A stretch of DNA of 64,000 nucleotides, taken from assembly GCA_035582835.1 (NCBI GenBank), contig JAYKAV010003059.1, positions 124,713 to 188,712 of the forward strand, given 5' to 3'. The number at the start of each line of letters is the position of its first letter. Position 1 is the first letter of the stretch. Source of the DNA: Phoebastria nigripes. Taxonomy: Eukaryota > Chordata > Aves > Procellariiformes > Diomedeidae. The notes below the pieces were generated by a model that was not told where the DNA came from, did no database searches, and was given only the letters and a program-made list of their open reading frames with translations. Made by a program: the position numbers and the translations under genes. Of this stretch, positions 26,001 to 39,376 are shown in pieces.

Positions 26001-27199
26001 AGCAAGTGCTTTGCACCCGTGAGAGGGTGTTTCTATGTAAACCGTCAGTATACCGACTTGTACTGACACACAACCCTGGCACAAACGCACGTAGCTGTAA
26101 CCTACACACAACTTAACTCCAGACAAGCATGACTTGATGGTGGGAGCTGGGGTCATGGCAAGGGAGCGGGTTTCTGGCCACCAACAGCAGCAATCTGGGT
26201 TAATCTTTTACGCCAACAAAGCTTCCATTTTAATTTAAAGCTCTCTCTCATCTTTCTGCCTTCCTACTCTAAACCAAACATGCTTTTACCTACTGGAATC
26301 AGATGAAAAAAACCTGCCAGTGAATCAGATGAAAAAAACATTTTTCTTGCACTGTCACAAAGCCCCATTCTGGGGCAACTGCATGTGTGGAATTTTCCAG
26401 GTGGTTGTGATAAGCAGCCCGTGTGTACAGAAAAATAAACAGTACGGCTTTTAGATGGCACTAGAATTGCCCTGGATTATTTCCGCCACACCTGTACAGG
26501 CCCTTAACCAAAGCCTCTGGCTGCCTCCAAGTGAAACAGGGCATTTCATGCTATCCAGACAACCAAATGCCTAGCAGAGCATTTAGAAAGTGTCAGCAAA
26601 CAACACTGGAGTTGTTGGGATATTTAAAAGTGTCTCGAGCAGCTGTAGCCAGCTAAAGTACATAAAAGGCAATAGCAATTAATTCGCAGTGGTCCACACC
26701 ACTGATATAACGCACACAAACGGAAGAAGCAGGGGCCTAAATGTCATGCTCCTGGCTTGTTTCTGAAGCCAAAGTAACAGATTTCCAGTTCCTTACCAGA
26801 CATAGTAGAAAAAATATGTGCAATGATTTACTGCAGTGGCTGTGGAGTCAGATAACTCTAGTATGAGGGGTTATTTTCTCTGATCCATAGAAAAATGAAG
26901 TGCCCTGCCTCTATGCAAGTATAGAAAAGGAGAAAAAAGTACAGAAAAAAGTATAGAAAAAAAAGTCAGCTGCTTCCATCCTATTGTTTTCTTGACTATA
27001 TTTTAATTTTCAGGTTTAGTTGAATTATTTCTAATTGGTAGTAAATTACATAAGTCCCTCNTACCCAAAATTAAAATTTCACAGATTCCTCGGTCTACTC
27101 CTGCTCTTCTTAAAACCAACAGGAGTTTTGTTGATGGTTAGCAGAACTAGCCCTAGTGCAGACCCTGATCATGAGATCCAGTGTATAGGCACCAGAAAG
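20001..27199. other. non-coding stretch, no gene seen
   Basis: About 7.2 kb without a supported gene or transposon. Notable but unconvincing frames are 182 codons on the minus strand (21494-22042) and 133 codons on each strand near 20 kb. A stretch near 24,190-24,230 (GAGGAATTCACAGTCTAGGAGG) recalls the 'gagcttacaatctagg' core of ancient repeats. A short direct duplication of GAATCAGATGAAAAAAAC lies at 26296-26339. A-rich runs cluster at 26930-26965. Confidence 0.5.
26296..26339 (+). repeat. 26-base direct duplication
   Basis: GAATCAGATGAAAAAAAC occurs at 26296 and again at 26322, a period of 26 bases. It is a small local duplication in otherwise unique DNA. Confidence 0.85.
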
Positions 27200-27764
27200 G
27201 TGAAGACCCACTGTATTTANTGTTGGTGCGGCCTCACCTTGAGTACTCGCTGCAGTTCTGGGCCCCACAATTTAAGAAGGGTGTTCAGGTCCTTGAATGC
27301 GGCCAGAGGAGGGCAACACAGCTGGTGAAAGGGCTGGAAGGCATGTCCTATGAGGAGCGGCTGAGGCTTGTCTAGTTTGGAGAAAAGGAGGCTGAGGAGC
27401 NNCCTCATTGCTCCCTACAGCTTCCTGAGGAGGGGAAGCAGAGAGGAGAGGGAGAGAAGAGATCACTTCTCCCTGGTATCCAGTGACAGGACGTGTGGGA
27501 ATGGTTCAAAGCTGTGCCAGGGGAGGTTCAGACTTGANATTAGGAAACATTTGTTTAGCGAGAGGGTGGTCAAACACTGGAACAGGCTTCNNAGAGANGT
27601 GNTNGATGCCCCANGCCTGTCNGTGTTTAAGAGGCATTTGGACAATGCCCTTAACAACATGCTTTAACTTTTGGTCAGCCCTGAATTGGTCNGGCAGTTG
27701 GACTAGANGANNNTTGTAGGTCCCTTCCAACTGAAATAGTCTATTCTATTCTATTCTATTCTAT
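27200..27764 (+). mobile_element. CR1 LINE, 3' end with ATTCT tail
   Basis: A plus-strand CR1 3' terminus starting near GTTGGTGCGGCCTCACCTTG. It passes through CAGTTCTGGGCCCCACAATT, ATGTCCTATGAGGAGCGGCT and GTATCCAGTGACAGGACG, and ends in GGTCCCTTCCAACTGAAATA plus a CTATT pentamer tail at 27741-27764. It is the same subfamily as the minus-strand copy at 261-737. It carries an unusual density of ambiguous bases (about fifteen between 27530 and 27715), while the immediate flanks have few. It is 5' truncated and non-coding. Confidence 0.95.
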
Positions 27765-30700
27765 GTACATGAAAAAACTGTGTACCTCCCTCCAACACAC
27801 CTCTGCTTTAGCAAAAGACACAGAAAGGGCATATGTAGAGGTCAGTCCTGCTTCTGGGCTCAGTGGGGCTGCTATGTTTGCTGTATGAACCTAATGCAGC
27901 CAGATGAGGTGTCAGGCAGTGATACATATGCCCAAGCTAAAGAGAAAGCACCAGAAGGTGCTCCTGGGATCACCAAGCTGAGCCCCTGACTGCCACAAGC
28001 ACTGCATCTTAATTCCCAGTATGAATTTTCAGACAGGACAAGAGGAGATATACCCACCTTCCCCTCGCACCCCAGCCCCGTGACACCGCATATCACACGG
28101 TGGCCTGGCTGCTCAGCCCCTCCGTGTGCGCGGGAGCTGGACTCTCACCGTGCATCCACTTGTCAGAGCCCCTCTGAAATGTGCCTGGGGTTTTAACGTG
28201 TCCCTGAAAAGCCTTTGAATANCCTGGTAGTCTCGTTCCCCAGCCTTAAGCATTAAGCCACATAAGCGAAGAAGGCTGTATATGTTGTTGCTCCCATAGC
28301 CAGGCCTGTCGTACTGGCTTCCCCTCTGACCCCTCCTGAAATCCTCAGTTGCCACTTTCCTACAGGGGACCTCCCCTTCAAGTCCTTCACAGCCTGCCCC
28401 ACACCAAGGACTCCGTCCTCCCTCATCTCTTCTCTGCCACACACCCGAGCCTCTCCATCCCTCACATCAAGGGCCACTCATGCTGTCACCCTGCACGNTC
28501 CTTCCCCGGCAATCTTCTGCGCTTTCAGACTTCTGCCTTCCCCGTCACCTGGTGAGCATTTGGCTGTGCTGCCAGCTCCACAGCCCACAGGTGATCTAAA
28601 AGAGGTGAGAAGAGAGCAAGCCCTGTGACACCGAAGCCTACATCTCCCTCTCTTNGCATGTACTGTCATATGGGACTGAAGGGTACCAGAAAGGTGCAGG
28701 CATGGGGCACCATCCAGACACAGCTCAGGTCTCTTCTATGAATTACAAGGATGAAAAAATTAGGGAGTGGTTGTGGGCAGTTTCCAAAAACAGCCTCGGT
28801 GATTTTCTTCAGCTGGCGCTGCACCTCAGGTAGTCCTTAAAGGCTGGAGCNGAGGCAGCATGCAGCAGCTTGGGGACTGCTCTGTGCGTGGGCATGAATT
28901 CAAAGGTCACAAGAAATGCAGAGGCTCTCGCAGTCACGCACAAAGGCTGGCTGTGCCAGCTGAGCCAGGAACAGCTCGCAGAGAGCAGAGCCAAAGAGCC
29001 CGTGAAAAAAAAAATCAGCCCAAAGGCTTGAAAGGAGACAAATTTCTTAGAAACCACACTTCTTCTGCAATGCTAACAAACTGTGCTCAAGAAATCCACC
29101 TCTTCTTTTAGAAAAATTCACCCAACTTGCTCTTTCTCTCAAGAAATGTTTCCGAGCCCAAAGTGAGTGCAAACAGATGTGAGTATGTCAGAGGCTGTGA
29201 AAAGCCGGAGAATCTTTACAGGAAATGGCAGCCCCACAGAAATACACCCAAGATTGACTTTGAAACTTAATGACGATAAGTCCGACCTGAACACCAGGAA
29301 TGGTGTCAAGGGGGATGACTTTCATGAAATATCCAGACAGCTCACCCGTTCCACAGCTCACGGTGCCCCTGCTACCTTCCCAAGGGCCGGCGGCTCTGAT
29401 TGTCCCTGCCTGGCTGCCAAAACCTCCGCTGCCGCTCCCGGGATGTAGCCCGGCGTTTTTGCTTTAGCATTCTATAGTGCAACGACAATGTAATATTTAA
29501 GAGGAGCATGAAATTAAATGTGGTCTCAAACTAGGTCTCCCCAGGAGTGCTGCACAAGGTGCATTATTCATTTTCATATTTAATTCATTCCAAAACTCCA
29601 TTTGTGGATCCCGTGATGTGTGCTGACCCGGAGCAGCACAGAATCAAGGCTTCCTACCACAGGACGTATGGGGGCCCACACAACAGGATGGAGAGAGTTC
29701 AGAGAGCCCTCTCCTACTTCATGGGTGTCTTGAACATAACTACACAGGTACACGCCTGGGTTCCCATGGCTCAGCAGCTTGGGCCTGTGATCTGGGGTTT
29801 AAGGTCTGTCTTGGTGCTCCTTGGGCTCATTTTTCAGAAGGGCTGAGCACCAAACTGAAGTCTTAGGGAGCTGAGCTTTGAAATTATAAGTATGATTTGG
29901 TGATGGATACTGTGAAAAAATAGGTATATCTCAAACTGTGTCCCCCAAGTTTTTTAATTTTTCACCTTGATCTATCTCAATTTTACCAAATCAAATCTAC
30001 CTTACCTTAATCTAGCTCAGTTTGCCATCAGCAATGGACATCGCTCCCACCAAAGAGAGGATGTTGTGAACAGAAACTCATGAGGCACTCCAAGGCGATA
30101 GAGATGAGCACCAATGATAATAAAGAAATGAGGAAACAATTTCTTCTCGGTAGCAGGGTTTGAACAGCATGCAGTAACTAGGATGTGGAACAGTCTGGGG
30201 AAAAACAATCTTGCCTCGCTGCTCAGTAAGTTAGTACTGCACATTTCATACACTGAATGAGGCAATGAAAAAGGAAAAAGCAGAATATATGATCAGGTAA
30301 TCAGTAGTATGCAAAGGAGACTGAATTAAAGTGGTACAGGACTCCCTAATCCTAGTCTTTCCTACCTTTGGCTGCTTGACTTTGCAGCCTTAGTGTTCTT
30401 TGAACACAGACTTTGGGTTATAAATTAGTATTTATATTACAGTAATACCCTCATTTCCCCCTTAAGACAAGATGCACCAGTACAGGCACAGCATCTGATC
30501 CAGCAAGCTTACAATCTAAGGAGATGAATATAGAAGGAAGGGGATGAAGGAGAAATAAGATAGGCTTAAATGCATATGGTTGTATGTGTATATATATATG
30601 CACACACACACACACACAAATGCATTTATATATACATATATGTTACAGACATACTAATTTAAATACTCAACATTTTAAATATATATGTATATGCATAGAC

Positions 30701-31035
30701 TATCTGCAGAATTTTTTTTTTTTTTTTTAATATATATATAGGTCTTGAGTATTAAACGAAGCACTGCCTTTCCCCAGCTGCCTTGTAGCCTAGCTAACAT
30801 ACAGTGGCTGGTTTTCCTGCTGGCGTTGTAGCATCAGCAAGCTGCGAGAGGCCTATCAAAGACAAGGCCTTCCAGATTTCTTCAGGGAGATGCTCCATGC
30901 ATAAGGTGAAGTGTGGTGATATTGCAAAAATGTATGTGAAAGGAATGGGCAAATTTTCTGAAAGCTTCTAGGAAATTACCCTTCTAATCACGTTTGGCTG
31001 AAAATGTTTTGAAGAAGTATTTCAATGGGAAATTA
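27765..31035. other. non-coding stretch, no gene seen
   Basis: About 3.3 kb with no supported gene. Around 30,050-30,250 the sequence faintly recalls an old CR1 3' region ('TGTGGAACAGTCTGGGG') but is too weak to call. The stretch near 30,500 ('AGCAAGCTTACAATCTAAGG') recalls an ancient amniote repeat core. The microsatellite at 30586-30655 is listed separately. Confidence 0.5.
30586..30655 (+). repeat. compound TA/CA microsatellite
   Basis: Alternating purine-pyrimidine DNA: TGTATATATATATG, then about ten CA units, then further TATATA runs, followed at 30711-30740 by a T-run and TATATATA. Such tracts can unwind or form Z-DNA and are often polymorphic. Confidence 0.9.
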
Positions 31036-31125
31036 TTTTAAAATTTCTTCTATTTACTTGTTTTTTGTAGAAATTGTCCATTTTAAAATTTCTTCTATTT
31101 ACTTGTTTTTTGTAGAAATTGTCCA
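31036..31125 (+). repeat. exact 45-base tandem duplication
   Basis: A 45-base unit beginning TTTTAAAATTTCTTCTATTT and ending GAAATTGTCCA is present twice in a row, at 31036-31080 and 31081-31125. The two copies appear identical, so the duplication is recent or is an assembly artefact. It lies about 100 bases upstream of a CR1 fragment. Confidence 0.95.
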
Positions 31126-31231
31126 TTTTGCTTACTCAATTTTGAAGGAGGGAGAGCAAAACTGATTTTTTAGTTTTTCAAATGATTTGTGTGTGCATCG
31201 CATGAAAATTGAGATGTAATGTATGAGTTTT

Positions 31232-31442
31232 AACATAAGAAAACACTTTTTCACTGGGAGGGTGACTGAGCACTGACACAGGTTGCCCAGGGAGGTTGTA
31301 GAGTCTCCATCCTTGGAGACATTNAAAAGCTGNCTGGATACGGTCCTGGATAACTGGCTCTAAGTGGCCCTGCTTGAGCAGGGGGTTGGACCAGATGACC
31401 TCCAGAGGTCCCTTCCCACCTCAACCACTCTGTGATTCTGTT
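31232..31442 (+). mobile_element. CR1 LINE, short 3' end
   Basis: A 210-base plus-strand CR1 terminus: AACATAAGAAAACACTTTTT, 'GGTTGCCCAGGGAGGTTG', 'CTCCATCCTTGGAGACAT', 'GGTTGGACCAGATGACCTCC', ending CCTCAACCACTCTGTGATTC. Two ambiguous bases lie near 31324 and 31333. It is strongly 5' truncated. Confidence 0.93.
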
Positions 31443-34400
31443 ATTTTGGAGTCATTAAACCCTAAATGTTTTCCAGTAGAAATACAGATTCATCTACAGT
31501 GAAATGAAACCTAATCACAGGAAGTTTTATTTTCTTACTCATGGTTTACTGAATCTCCTGGTCCTGGGTCAGAGGANCCCAGCAGGGCTCCAAAGACCCC
31601 AGTAATGTAATTGTTACCGTTAATAACTATTTACTTTCTTAGAAGGACTTTGAGCTCTACCAGGCACATTCAAATGGCTACCAGTGAGTAAGATTTATCA
31701 TACGTGTGTATTGAGACACATGACACTACTCCCATCCTGCAGGTCCTAATAGAGATGCCCTGTAAACAGCTGTGGGCTATTCTTGGGACACATACATTTC
31801 CTTGTCAGTCTCGCACACAGCAGCCCTTGCTTCTAACCTCCAGTGTGGTTTGTTTCTGGAGTTTCATTGATTCATTTTTGAAGCGGACAATTACCTATTT
31901 TAACCAACCTTGTCAAAACCAACACAAGGGTTTACAAGAGCGCTGAACATCCCAGGAAACCCACACAAACACTCTTTTGCTTTCTCAAAAGCCTGCTTGT
32001 GCTGTGTACAGACTAACAAATCAAAGTGCCTGCAGTAGTGACTAATGCCTCCCTTGAAGAAAAAGACTGGTTTCGTGTGATCTGCTGTAGTTAGCAAACC
32101 TGCCTTTCTTCATACCCACCAGTGTAAATAAAGACTAATTTAACTGAAATCAGTGGTTATACTAGTGACAAACTGGGGTGTAGTAGGATCTGATTCAAGC
32201 CCACAGGGGTGAATATACAGTTGTTGACAAGTGTGCATATCACAGGCCAATGCCTCAGCTTTCAAAAAGACTGGGAAACTTTGAAATTGTGTATTGCATC
32301 TGTACCGGCTGAAGTCTGCTCTTTGAAATACCCCTTCTCATCCTGACCCGAAAGGGAAAGGAAGAGAAAAATGCCCCTGTTCTCTTTATTCTGTTATTAG
32401 TTAGCATTTCTCTACATATTAATAGCATTCAAAGTGCCCAGCCTTCCTTCAAGGCCTGCTATGAAGGGGTGAGTGAACGAGGAATGACTTTTCAGTGGAG
32501 GAAACTGATGGACCGATGAATCAAGGAGACAGCTCCTTCCAAAATGTGGGGGGAAAAAACAGGGAGGAGATGGCTGAGAAGAGGCAATCGCTCACATGCC
32601 ACATGCTTCCGAGAGTCTTTGCGAGTCTCTTTTTTTCATTCAACCTTATTTCACAGCTGCATTCAGTTGCTTCAGCCTTCGCACAGACTTCCATGAGCAC
32701 AGTTGTCAATCAGTGTTACAAACTGTCTAGCTCTCAGTCTGCAGTTGTCTGCTTTCACACAGATTTTGGATTAATCCTGGCTGCCTGGAACGTATGGCTC
32801 AGAGTCCCATCTTGAGCACCTTGCCTTAAGTCTGAAGTTAAATGCAGGGTTTTTTTCCTGTTTCTGATATAATCCACTTGAAACACATGTACTCAACTCA
32901 GAAAATTTCTACTATTTCATATTCCTTGATAAAGGCACTTCCAAAAAAAGCACCTGTGTGTGTTGCAGTGTTTGCTAGAGGCACACTGGTAAATGGGTAC
33001 TCTGTGTCCTTTCGATTGGCATTAAGATTGTAATGAATCATTGATAAAGCTAATAATGTACTCAGTTTAATCTAATATTACAGCACAGTAGCTGCACCCA
33101 GTGCTTACAACACAGGAATATACAAAAGTAATTAATTTTACACTACTGAAGCTAACTGCAGTTGAACCTTTCCAGGTTATGAATGTTTGCCAAAGCAAGT
33201 GGTGAAAATGATCACCACAGACTACGCAGGCGCTGAGTTTTAAACAGCTCGGCCAGACTCTGGCACTTTAACAAAAGAGGATATAATATACATCTGATGT
33301 ATCCCAAGCAGCCCATAAAAGAGCTATCGACACCTACATATGAAACTGAGCTACATGGGAGAGCATTTCAGGCAGGCATTGTTGCTTCCCAAGTCTTTCA
33401 TGGAGCGTGCTGGATGTTTACTTTATGAGCAGACTCACTTCATTTGCAAAGTAAGGATAGATAATATGGGCCAAAAGTAATCATAGCCCTGAAGCCANCC
33501 CCATTGTTGGTATGTACCATAACAGCTCTTTGATGGAGTCACACAGTCATGGGCCAGCTGAAGCTCTGATCCACTCACTCCCTGAAATGGCAAACAAAGC
33601 ATTGTCTATTAAATTAACATTTTTTATTTAAGTCAGAATGTTATACTACAGCTTGCTATACATATAAGTAGTATGCATAGACAGACAGCCCTCATCAGGT
33701 ATCATATTCTACCCAGGTGGAAAAATTTAGTTGAACTCATTCCTCTGACAGCAGAAGCCAGAACCAAATTTAGCCCAAATTTATGCTGGTCTGTGGATCA
33801 TCGCAGCCCAGGACGTTCACAAGGGAATTTACTGCTATCTCGCTAGCAATGATGCTGCATTTTCTGCCTCTTCAGAAACTGTAGTGTTACATGCAACATA
33901 AGAAGTTGGGTAGGATGGGACAGGAGAGGACAGGACAGGGGTGCACGACTGGCTTGAGCTTGTGAGGCCGTCAAGCCCAGTCTCCCACCACATATAATTC
34001 TTTTCATAAATGTTTCCAGCTCGGACTAGCATCACATTACCCATCTGCCAGGCTCACTCTCAGGGGTGATCAAGGAAACATCAGTTCAAGCCCCCAGCCA
34101 GCCTCTGAGGAAAACCATCCTTTTCCTACCCAAATGCCCAGCATGTCACATCTCCAAAGGAAAATCAAACAGATGGACTTGAGCAAACAGGAATTTATTG
34201 GGCAGGGGAGCTGAAGAGCAGAAAAAGCTCCCCAAAGAGAAGCAGTCATCCTGCAGCCCCACGTGAATAAGGGTTTGCCTCTTGGTGGAGGCCTGTTAGG
34301 CCAGATGGCCACTACACCCCACTGCATTGGGTGGGCTGAGCAGAGATGTCCTTCTCCTCAGCCCCTTGCAAACTTCTCCGCTTTTATTGCAGCCATTCTG

Positions 34401-37400
34401 CAACAATTCGGTGGTGTGCAGGGAGAGCAGCGAGTCCCCTGCCTGGGACGAAGGCTTGCTAAATAGTCTCTCACTTTCTTTCCTTGCCCATCATTTCTTT
34501 ACTTCAAGATGAGAATCCACAACAGCAGGTAGTGTTACTACTCACCCTACTCATGTGGGGTTGGTTTGTCCTGTGTTATCACAACAAAAGGATGTATTTC
34601 ACATTAGGTAATGACATGGCTACTCTTCTTCCTCAGGCTACCAGGGCTAGGTCACGACAGACATGGTGGGACAGAACTGGACATCAGGTCCTAGCAAAGT
34701 CAACAGCCTGCAAGAACATCTACCAGGCTCCTGTGTCATGTTTAGTAGCAACGCTAAGGAAGCAGGAGAGCTCAGTGGAAAAAGTAGTCAAAAGACAGAT
34801 ATAAAACGTTAACACAGATGAACAACACCAGGAAACAAGAGTACTGTAGCCAACTGAAGTAACACTGAACATTGGAAAATTGATATTAATCTAGGAGACA
34901 GCCTGTTAGAGCTAACCAACAGGGCTTTGGCACAGTCCCCCCTGGTTTTGCTACCTCTTGGTTAGAGCTTTAAAGCTAATCTACTTTGTTGTATTTATTT
35001 TATGAACCTTGTCCAGCTGGGCCATGGATGAGTTTTACAGAGGAAGTTCACTGCATTGATCAACGATGGGGTGAGTTTTGCCAAAAACACAACTCTGCTG
35101 GCAGTATGTTGAGTTTTATAGTGATAGTCACTTTGGACTGTTATTTTGAGCGTTTTGCTGGGAAGCCTTTATCACCAGGACCACTTGTTTGAACAGAGAA
35201 GATACTTACAACCACCCAACATGGCTTTTTAACAGGGAAAGTTTCTACAGAGTCACCGTTTTATCTCTAAAGTTGCCATAAATTTCCATCAGCTACTTTC
35301 CTCTCTCTTTAGAGATCTATAATGATAACAACAATAATAATAGATCATAAGCAATTATGAAAGGTCCTAGCCAACTCATTTCTATCCAGAAAGATAGGAC
35401 CTGCTTTGACTATTGTCTCTGCTGTCCACAGTTCCCTTCATCAGTTGAAGTCTCTTCTGTTCCTGTGCTCATTTTCTTGCCATTTGGCCTGGCTTTCTTC
35501 AGCTTCTCTTTAGCTTTGCATAGAGGAGATTAAAAGAGAAAAAAAGAATAACAAAGAAAAAATACCCAATTTCTTGAGATGATTTTTCTTCTTGGTGAGA
35601 ACGTCTGTCTCTTCAGAGAGACCAATTAACATTCTCATCATCCCTCCGGACCTAATCTAAATATGAATAAAATATCAAACCCTTCCTAAAATTGTTCTTT
35701 GTTCTTCTTACCGCACTGAAATTAACTTTTTGACATGATGCCAGGCAGAACTTCAACGCAAAATGCACGATTCCTCCCCCTCAACATTTGCACACTGAAA
35801 TGCTGCTCCATGTGTCACTGGGCACTGCTACCATAAGAACGGACACCAGTCTTCCCCAAAAAACCCCAACGGTCATGTGTAACAATTCAGAACTGTCCCC
35901 AAAGTTTGGGGGTTTTTAGGTATCTGGATTATGACACAACATATGACAGACTTTTTTTTTGATCTAACCATACCTTTTTATTGGCTTAAAGAAAGGAACT
36001 TGTACACTAAGCACTGAACATCTCATAGAAAGATTAAGAAAATCTTGTATATGGGAACATTTGCAAGGTTCTTGCTCATTTCTGGCTAATTATGGTCATT
36101 TCCACATGTAATTGCCCAAATTGCTCTTGCAATCAATGTAATTGTGCTAAGTTGTTTAAAAATCAGCCTTATTAGATTTTGCCTGGTAAAATGTACTGTT
36201 TTTCAAAACCTAAATTTTGATGTTATGTTAGCTGCCAACAGGCCTTTGGAAGTAAATAGGTTTTCTTTTGTCTTCCTCCTCCCTTTTTTGTGTGCNGGTG
36301 TTAATTCTTTTACATTCATTACAGCTTAACTGTAGTCAGAAAATTGTCTATAACCTCCCGTAAAAAGCTATTATGTGTGTCTGCAAGTTATTGTACGGTT
36401 CTCTTTCATTTTCAAAACTGTAAAATCTCCAGTCTTTATGGTTGTGGAATTAAAAGAATATTTCAAAATGTGAATATTGAATGTTTGGGTAATTCTACCC
36501 TGAGTCTGCGGTGGGCTGAAATAACGAATAGTCACACAATAAGCAGAGCTGTTCACTGACTCCTGCTACAACCACACAACCACGTTTTGGAGGAAGAGAG
36601 CAATATTCCAGAAGTGTGCTCCCTCCCAGCAGTTTCGATTACGTTCTTCCTAGGATATAATACGCTGCCTCTCCCTATCTGACCCCAGCATCTCTGCCTG
36701 GCCATCCACCTTGCTGCTTTCATTTCCTTTCCAAAAAAGTTCCCTGTCTCTACGCAGTCATTTACAAGGAGAAGCTGTAACTGCAGTAGGGTGCCCTATG
36801 TGTCCTTGGCTGCGGCTAGCGCTGTTTCACAGGACCTGCTCACGCTGTTAGCAAGCATTCGGGCTGGCATCATAAGCATCTGCTGCCCAGAACTAGGGAG
36901 AAGTGGGGCTTGTGCTCTGGGGAGAGAATGGTGCTGGGGTGAGCGAGAAGAGTGGTGCTGTGGAGCTGCTGGAGCCGAGGCTGAGGCTGAGGCTGGCCAC
37001 GGCTCTGCTCCAGCGTCAGAAAGACGTTGCCCCTTCAGTGGTATGTTTAACCTCACTGGCATCCTCCACGGTGGGAGAGCCAGCTCTGTATCAGCTCAGC
37101 AGCCCTGGGTTACNCTGGGAGGTGATAATTGTTGAAAGGGTAGCAGTAAGTACCATGCTGAGTGTGAATATCCACAGATACGTCTCCGTGATGCTCTGTC
37201 TGAAGGATACTTTTTCGCATCATGTTTTCTTTTGGAATAAAAGCTATTGCTCATCAGTAGTAGGTACTTGAGTCTTTCTTCTGTGTTTTATTTTAGCTAA
37301 CATAAATCTCTTGTAGCCCTAAGGACATGGTAGGGTCAGTACTTGTTCTAGAGAGGAAGGCACAAAACAGGAAAGGAAGACAGATACAGAGAGAATTTCA

Positions 37401-39371
37401 TTAAATAGGACCTTGAATTTGGTGTGGGGCACTGACTGAGTAGTGTGAAAGGGGCTGTAGCATCAAAGGGGCTCTCCCTGGCTTCAGTGCTCAGAGGTGC
37501 GTGGGGTGTCAGGAGGCTGAGCCCCAGGCAGCCCCTCAGTGGGCTGCGCGCAGAGCCAGGCTGAGCTGCTCAACCCTCCAGCCCGCAGTGCGGTCCCATG
37601 GGTGCGAGGGCAGGATTTGACCCACATCTCCTGAAAAAAAGCAAGTGACAAGCCTAAGCACAGCTACAACTGATTTTTCTCCCATCTGAAGATCTGTTAG
37701 TTTCCATGCCTCCCTTTGATTGTAAAGGAGGTTATGTCAGAGTCATCTGTAACAGCTGCATTGTAAAATACCTCAGTCATGTGGTTTTAAGCAACCCAGA
37801 TAAAAAAAACAGTTCTTTAAATAAAGATACATGTATTCTTGTGACATTTCCATACAATGGCAATTTTCAAGGGAGCCAAACACTCATTACTACACAGGCT
37901 GTTCTTTAGAGGCCAAACCTGACCTTTAGTCAGAGAAAATTCCCATTTGGCTAGGCTTATTCATACAGCCTACAGTTTTGTTTGAATTCTGCATTGACTG
38001 AGAAAATTTTAAACTAGACTGGAGAAGTAATTAGATTAAGAGTAGGACTATGAAAAAGTCCTGCACTGGCAGAGAAATAGCCCTGCCTCAGGAGCTAAGG
38101 ATCATATCCTACATGTAGTTTCCAGGGATCTAGATTTAGAGGAAAAGTGCTTTATAACAGTGTATTGCAACTGTAGGGAGGAAGATGAGGATAAAGAATG
38201 GCTCCGAAGAGGTTAATCAAATTAGGACTTAAAAGGCCACTCAAATGTCCAACTTTTTCACATGGTAGATCACAGGTCAACAAAGAGACTGCCTTGCAAA
38301 CTCTGTCTCCCCTGCTTTCAGGGTTGTGGAGATCATCTTTTCTCCAGCACACATTCACATAATACCCCTGGGACAGCCATATTCATTATTTCTGTGGAAT
38401 ACCATTTTCCCCCTGCTTTTGTTAGAAGCTAGCAGCTGGAAAAGATGAGGAGCCAGCAACATGTGATCAAACGAGTCTGTGGGGACCACCAGGCAGCTCT
38501 CCATAGATTACAGTTGGAAATTTCTAGACAGATTGAAAAGAATTGGTCTCACTCTCACTCTGTGCACTGACACTGAGACACTATCTTTAGTTTTGCCAGG
38601 AAGGATATTTAGTAGAGTATTATATGGGTTAAGTTATGGTTTCTTCTGAATTTTTCTATTAATAATCTAAAGGCAGGTGCAAACAACAGGCAAATGAAAG
38701 CTCACAGCATGAAGTACTTCCAAAGCTGTACTGAAGTCTTGGCCTTTTGGATAAGATGTTAGTAAGCATGATTATTCATTTGAAAAAAAGAGAAGGGACA
38801 GGAAAAACCTGAAAAACACCAAGGGAAAATAATCTCATTAAATTGGAAGGGACATAAGAGTTGGGAAAGTGACCAAGCTGCAGAGAACTGGGGGTGCGTA
38901 GCACGGCTATGCTCTGGCAGACTCTGGCCAAGCCAGTTNGAATAGCTCCCTGTATTTCCCAAAGGAAAGTAAATGCCATCAACACTCTCCTCCAAGCCTA
39001 TTTGTGCAAATGAAAGAAGGTAAGGAAAGAGTCTTCTTTCCGTACAGCTATTTTCAAACTGTCTTTCATTTACCTGGCTCTAGAGAATGGCACTAGGATT
39101 AGATATATACCAAATGATGAGTTTTATTTATTGATCAAAAAATTGCCCATTGATACATTCTAATGTGAAGAGATCCTTGGGCAATAGGGATGAAGGAACT
39201 TTGAAATGGAAAATGCCCAGAAGGTACATCTAGGTGCTTTTCTTTAGCAACAGGAGCACTAGTCAGTTTGGATGCCCAAAGATTTGCCTAACTCCTGTTA
39301 AAACATTACATATGGTTTTCTTGTTGCTCCGCTACTTCATTCCATACATAAATTATTGTGAATATTTGTTT
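31443..39371. other. non-coding stretch, no gene seen
   Basis: Nearly 8 kb of AT-rich unique-looking DNA. Frames are at most about 120 codons and show no domain. A short GCTGAG-rich repeat lies near 36975-36995, and a GGACA-rich patch near 33910-33945. No CpG island or transposon is recognised. Confidence 0.5.
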
Positions 39372-39376
39372 GACAG

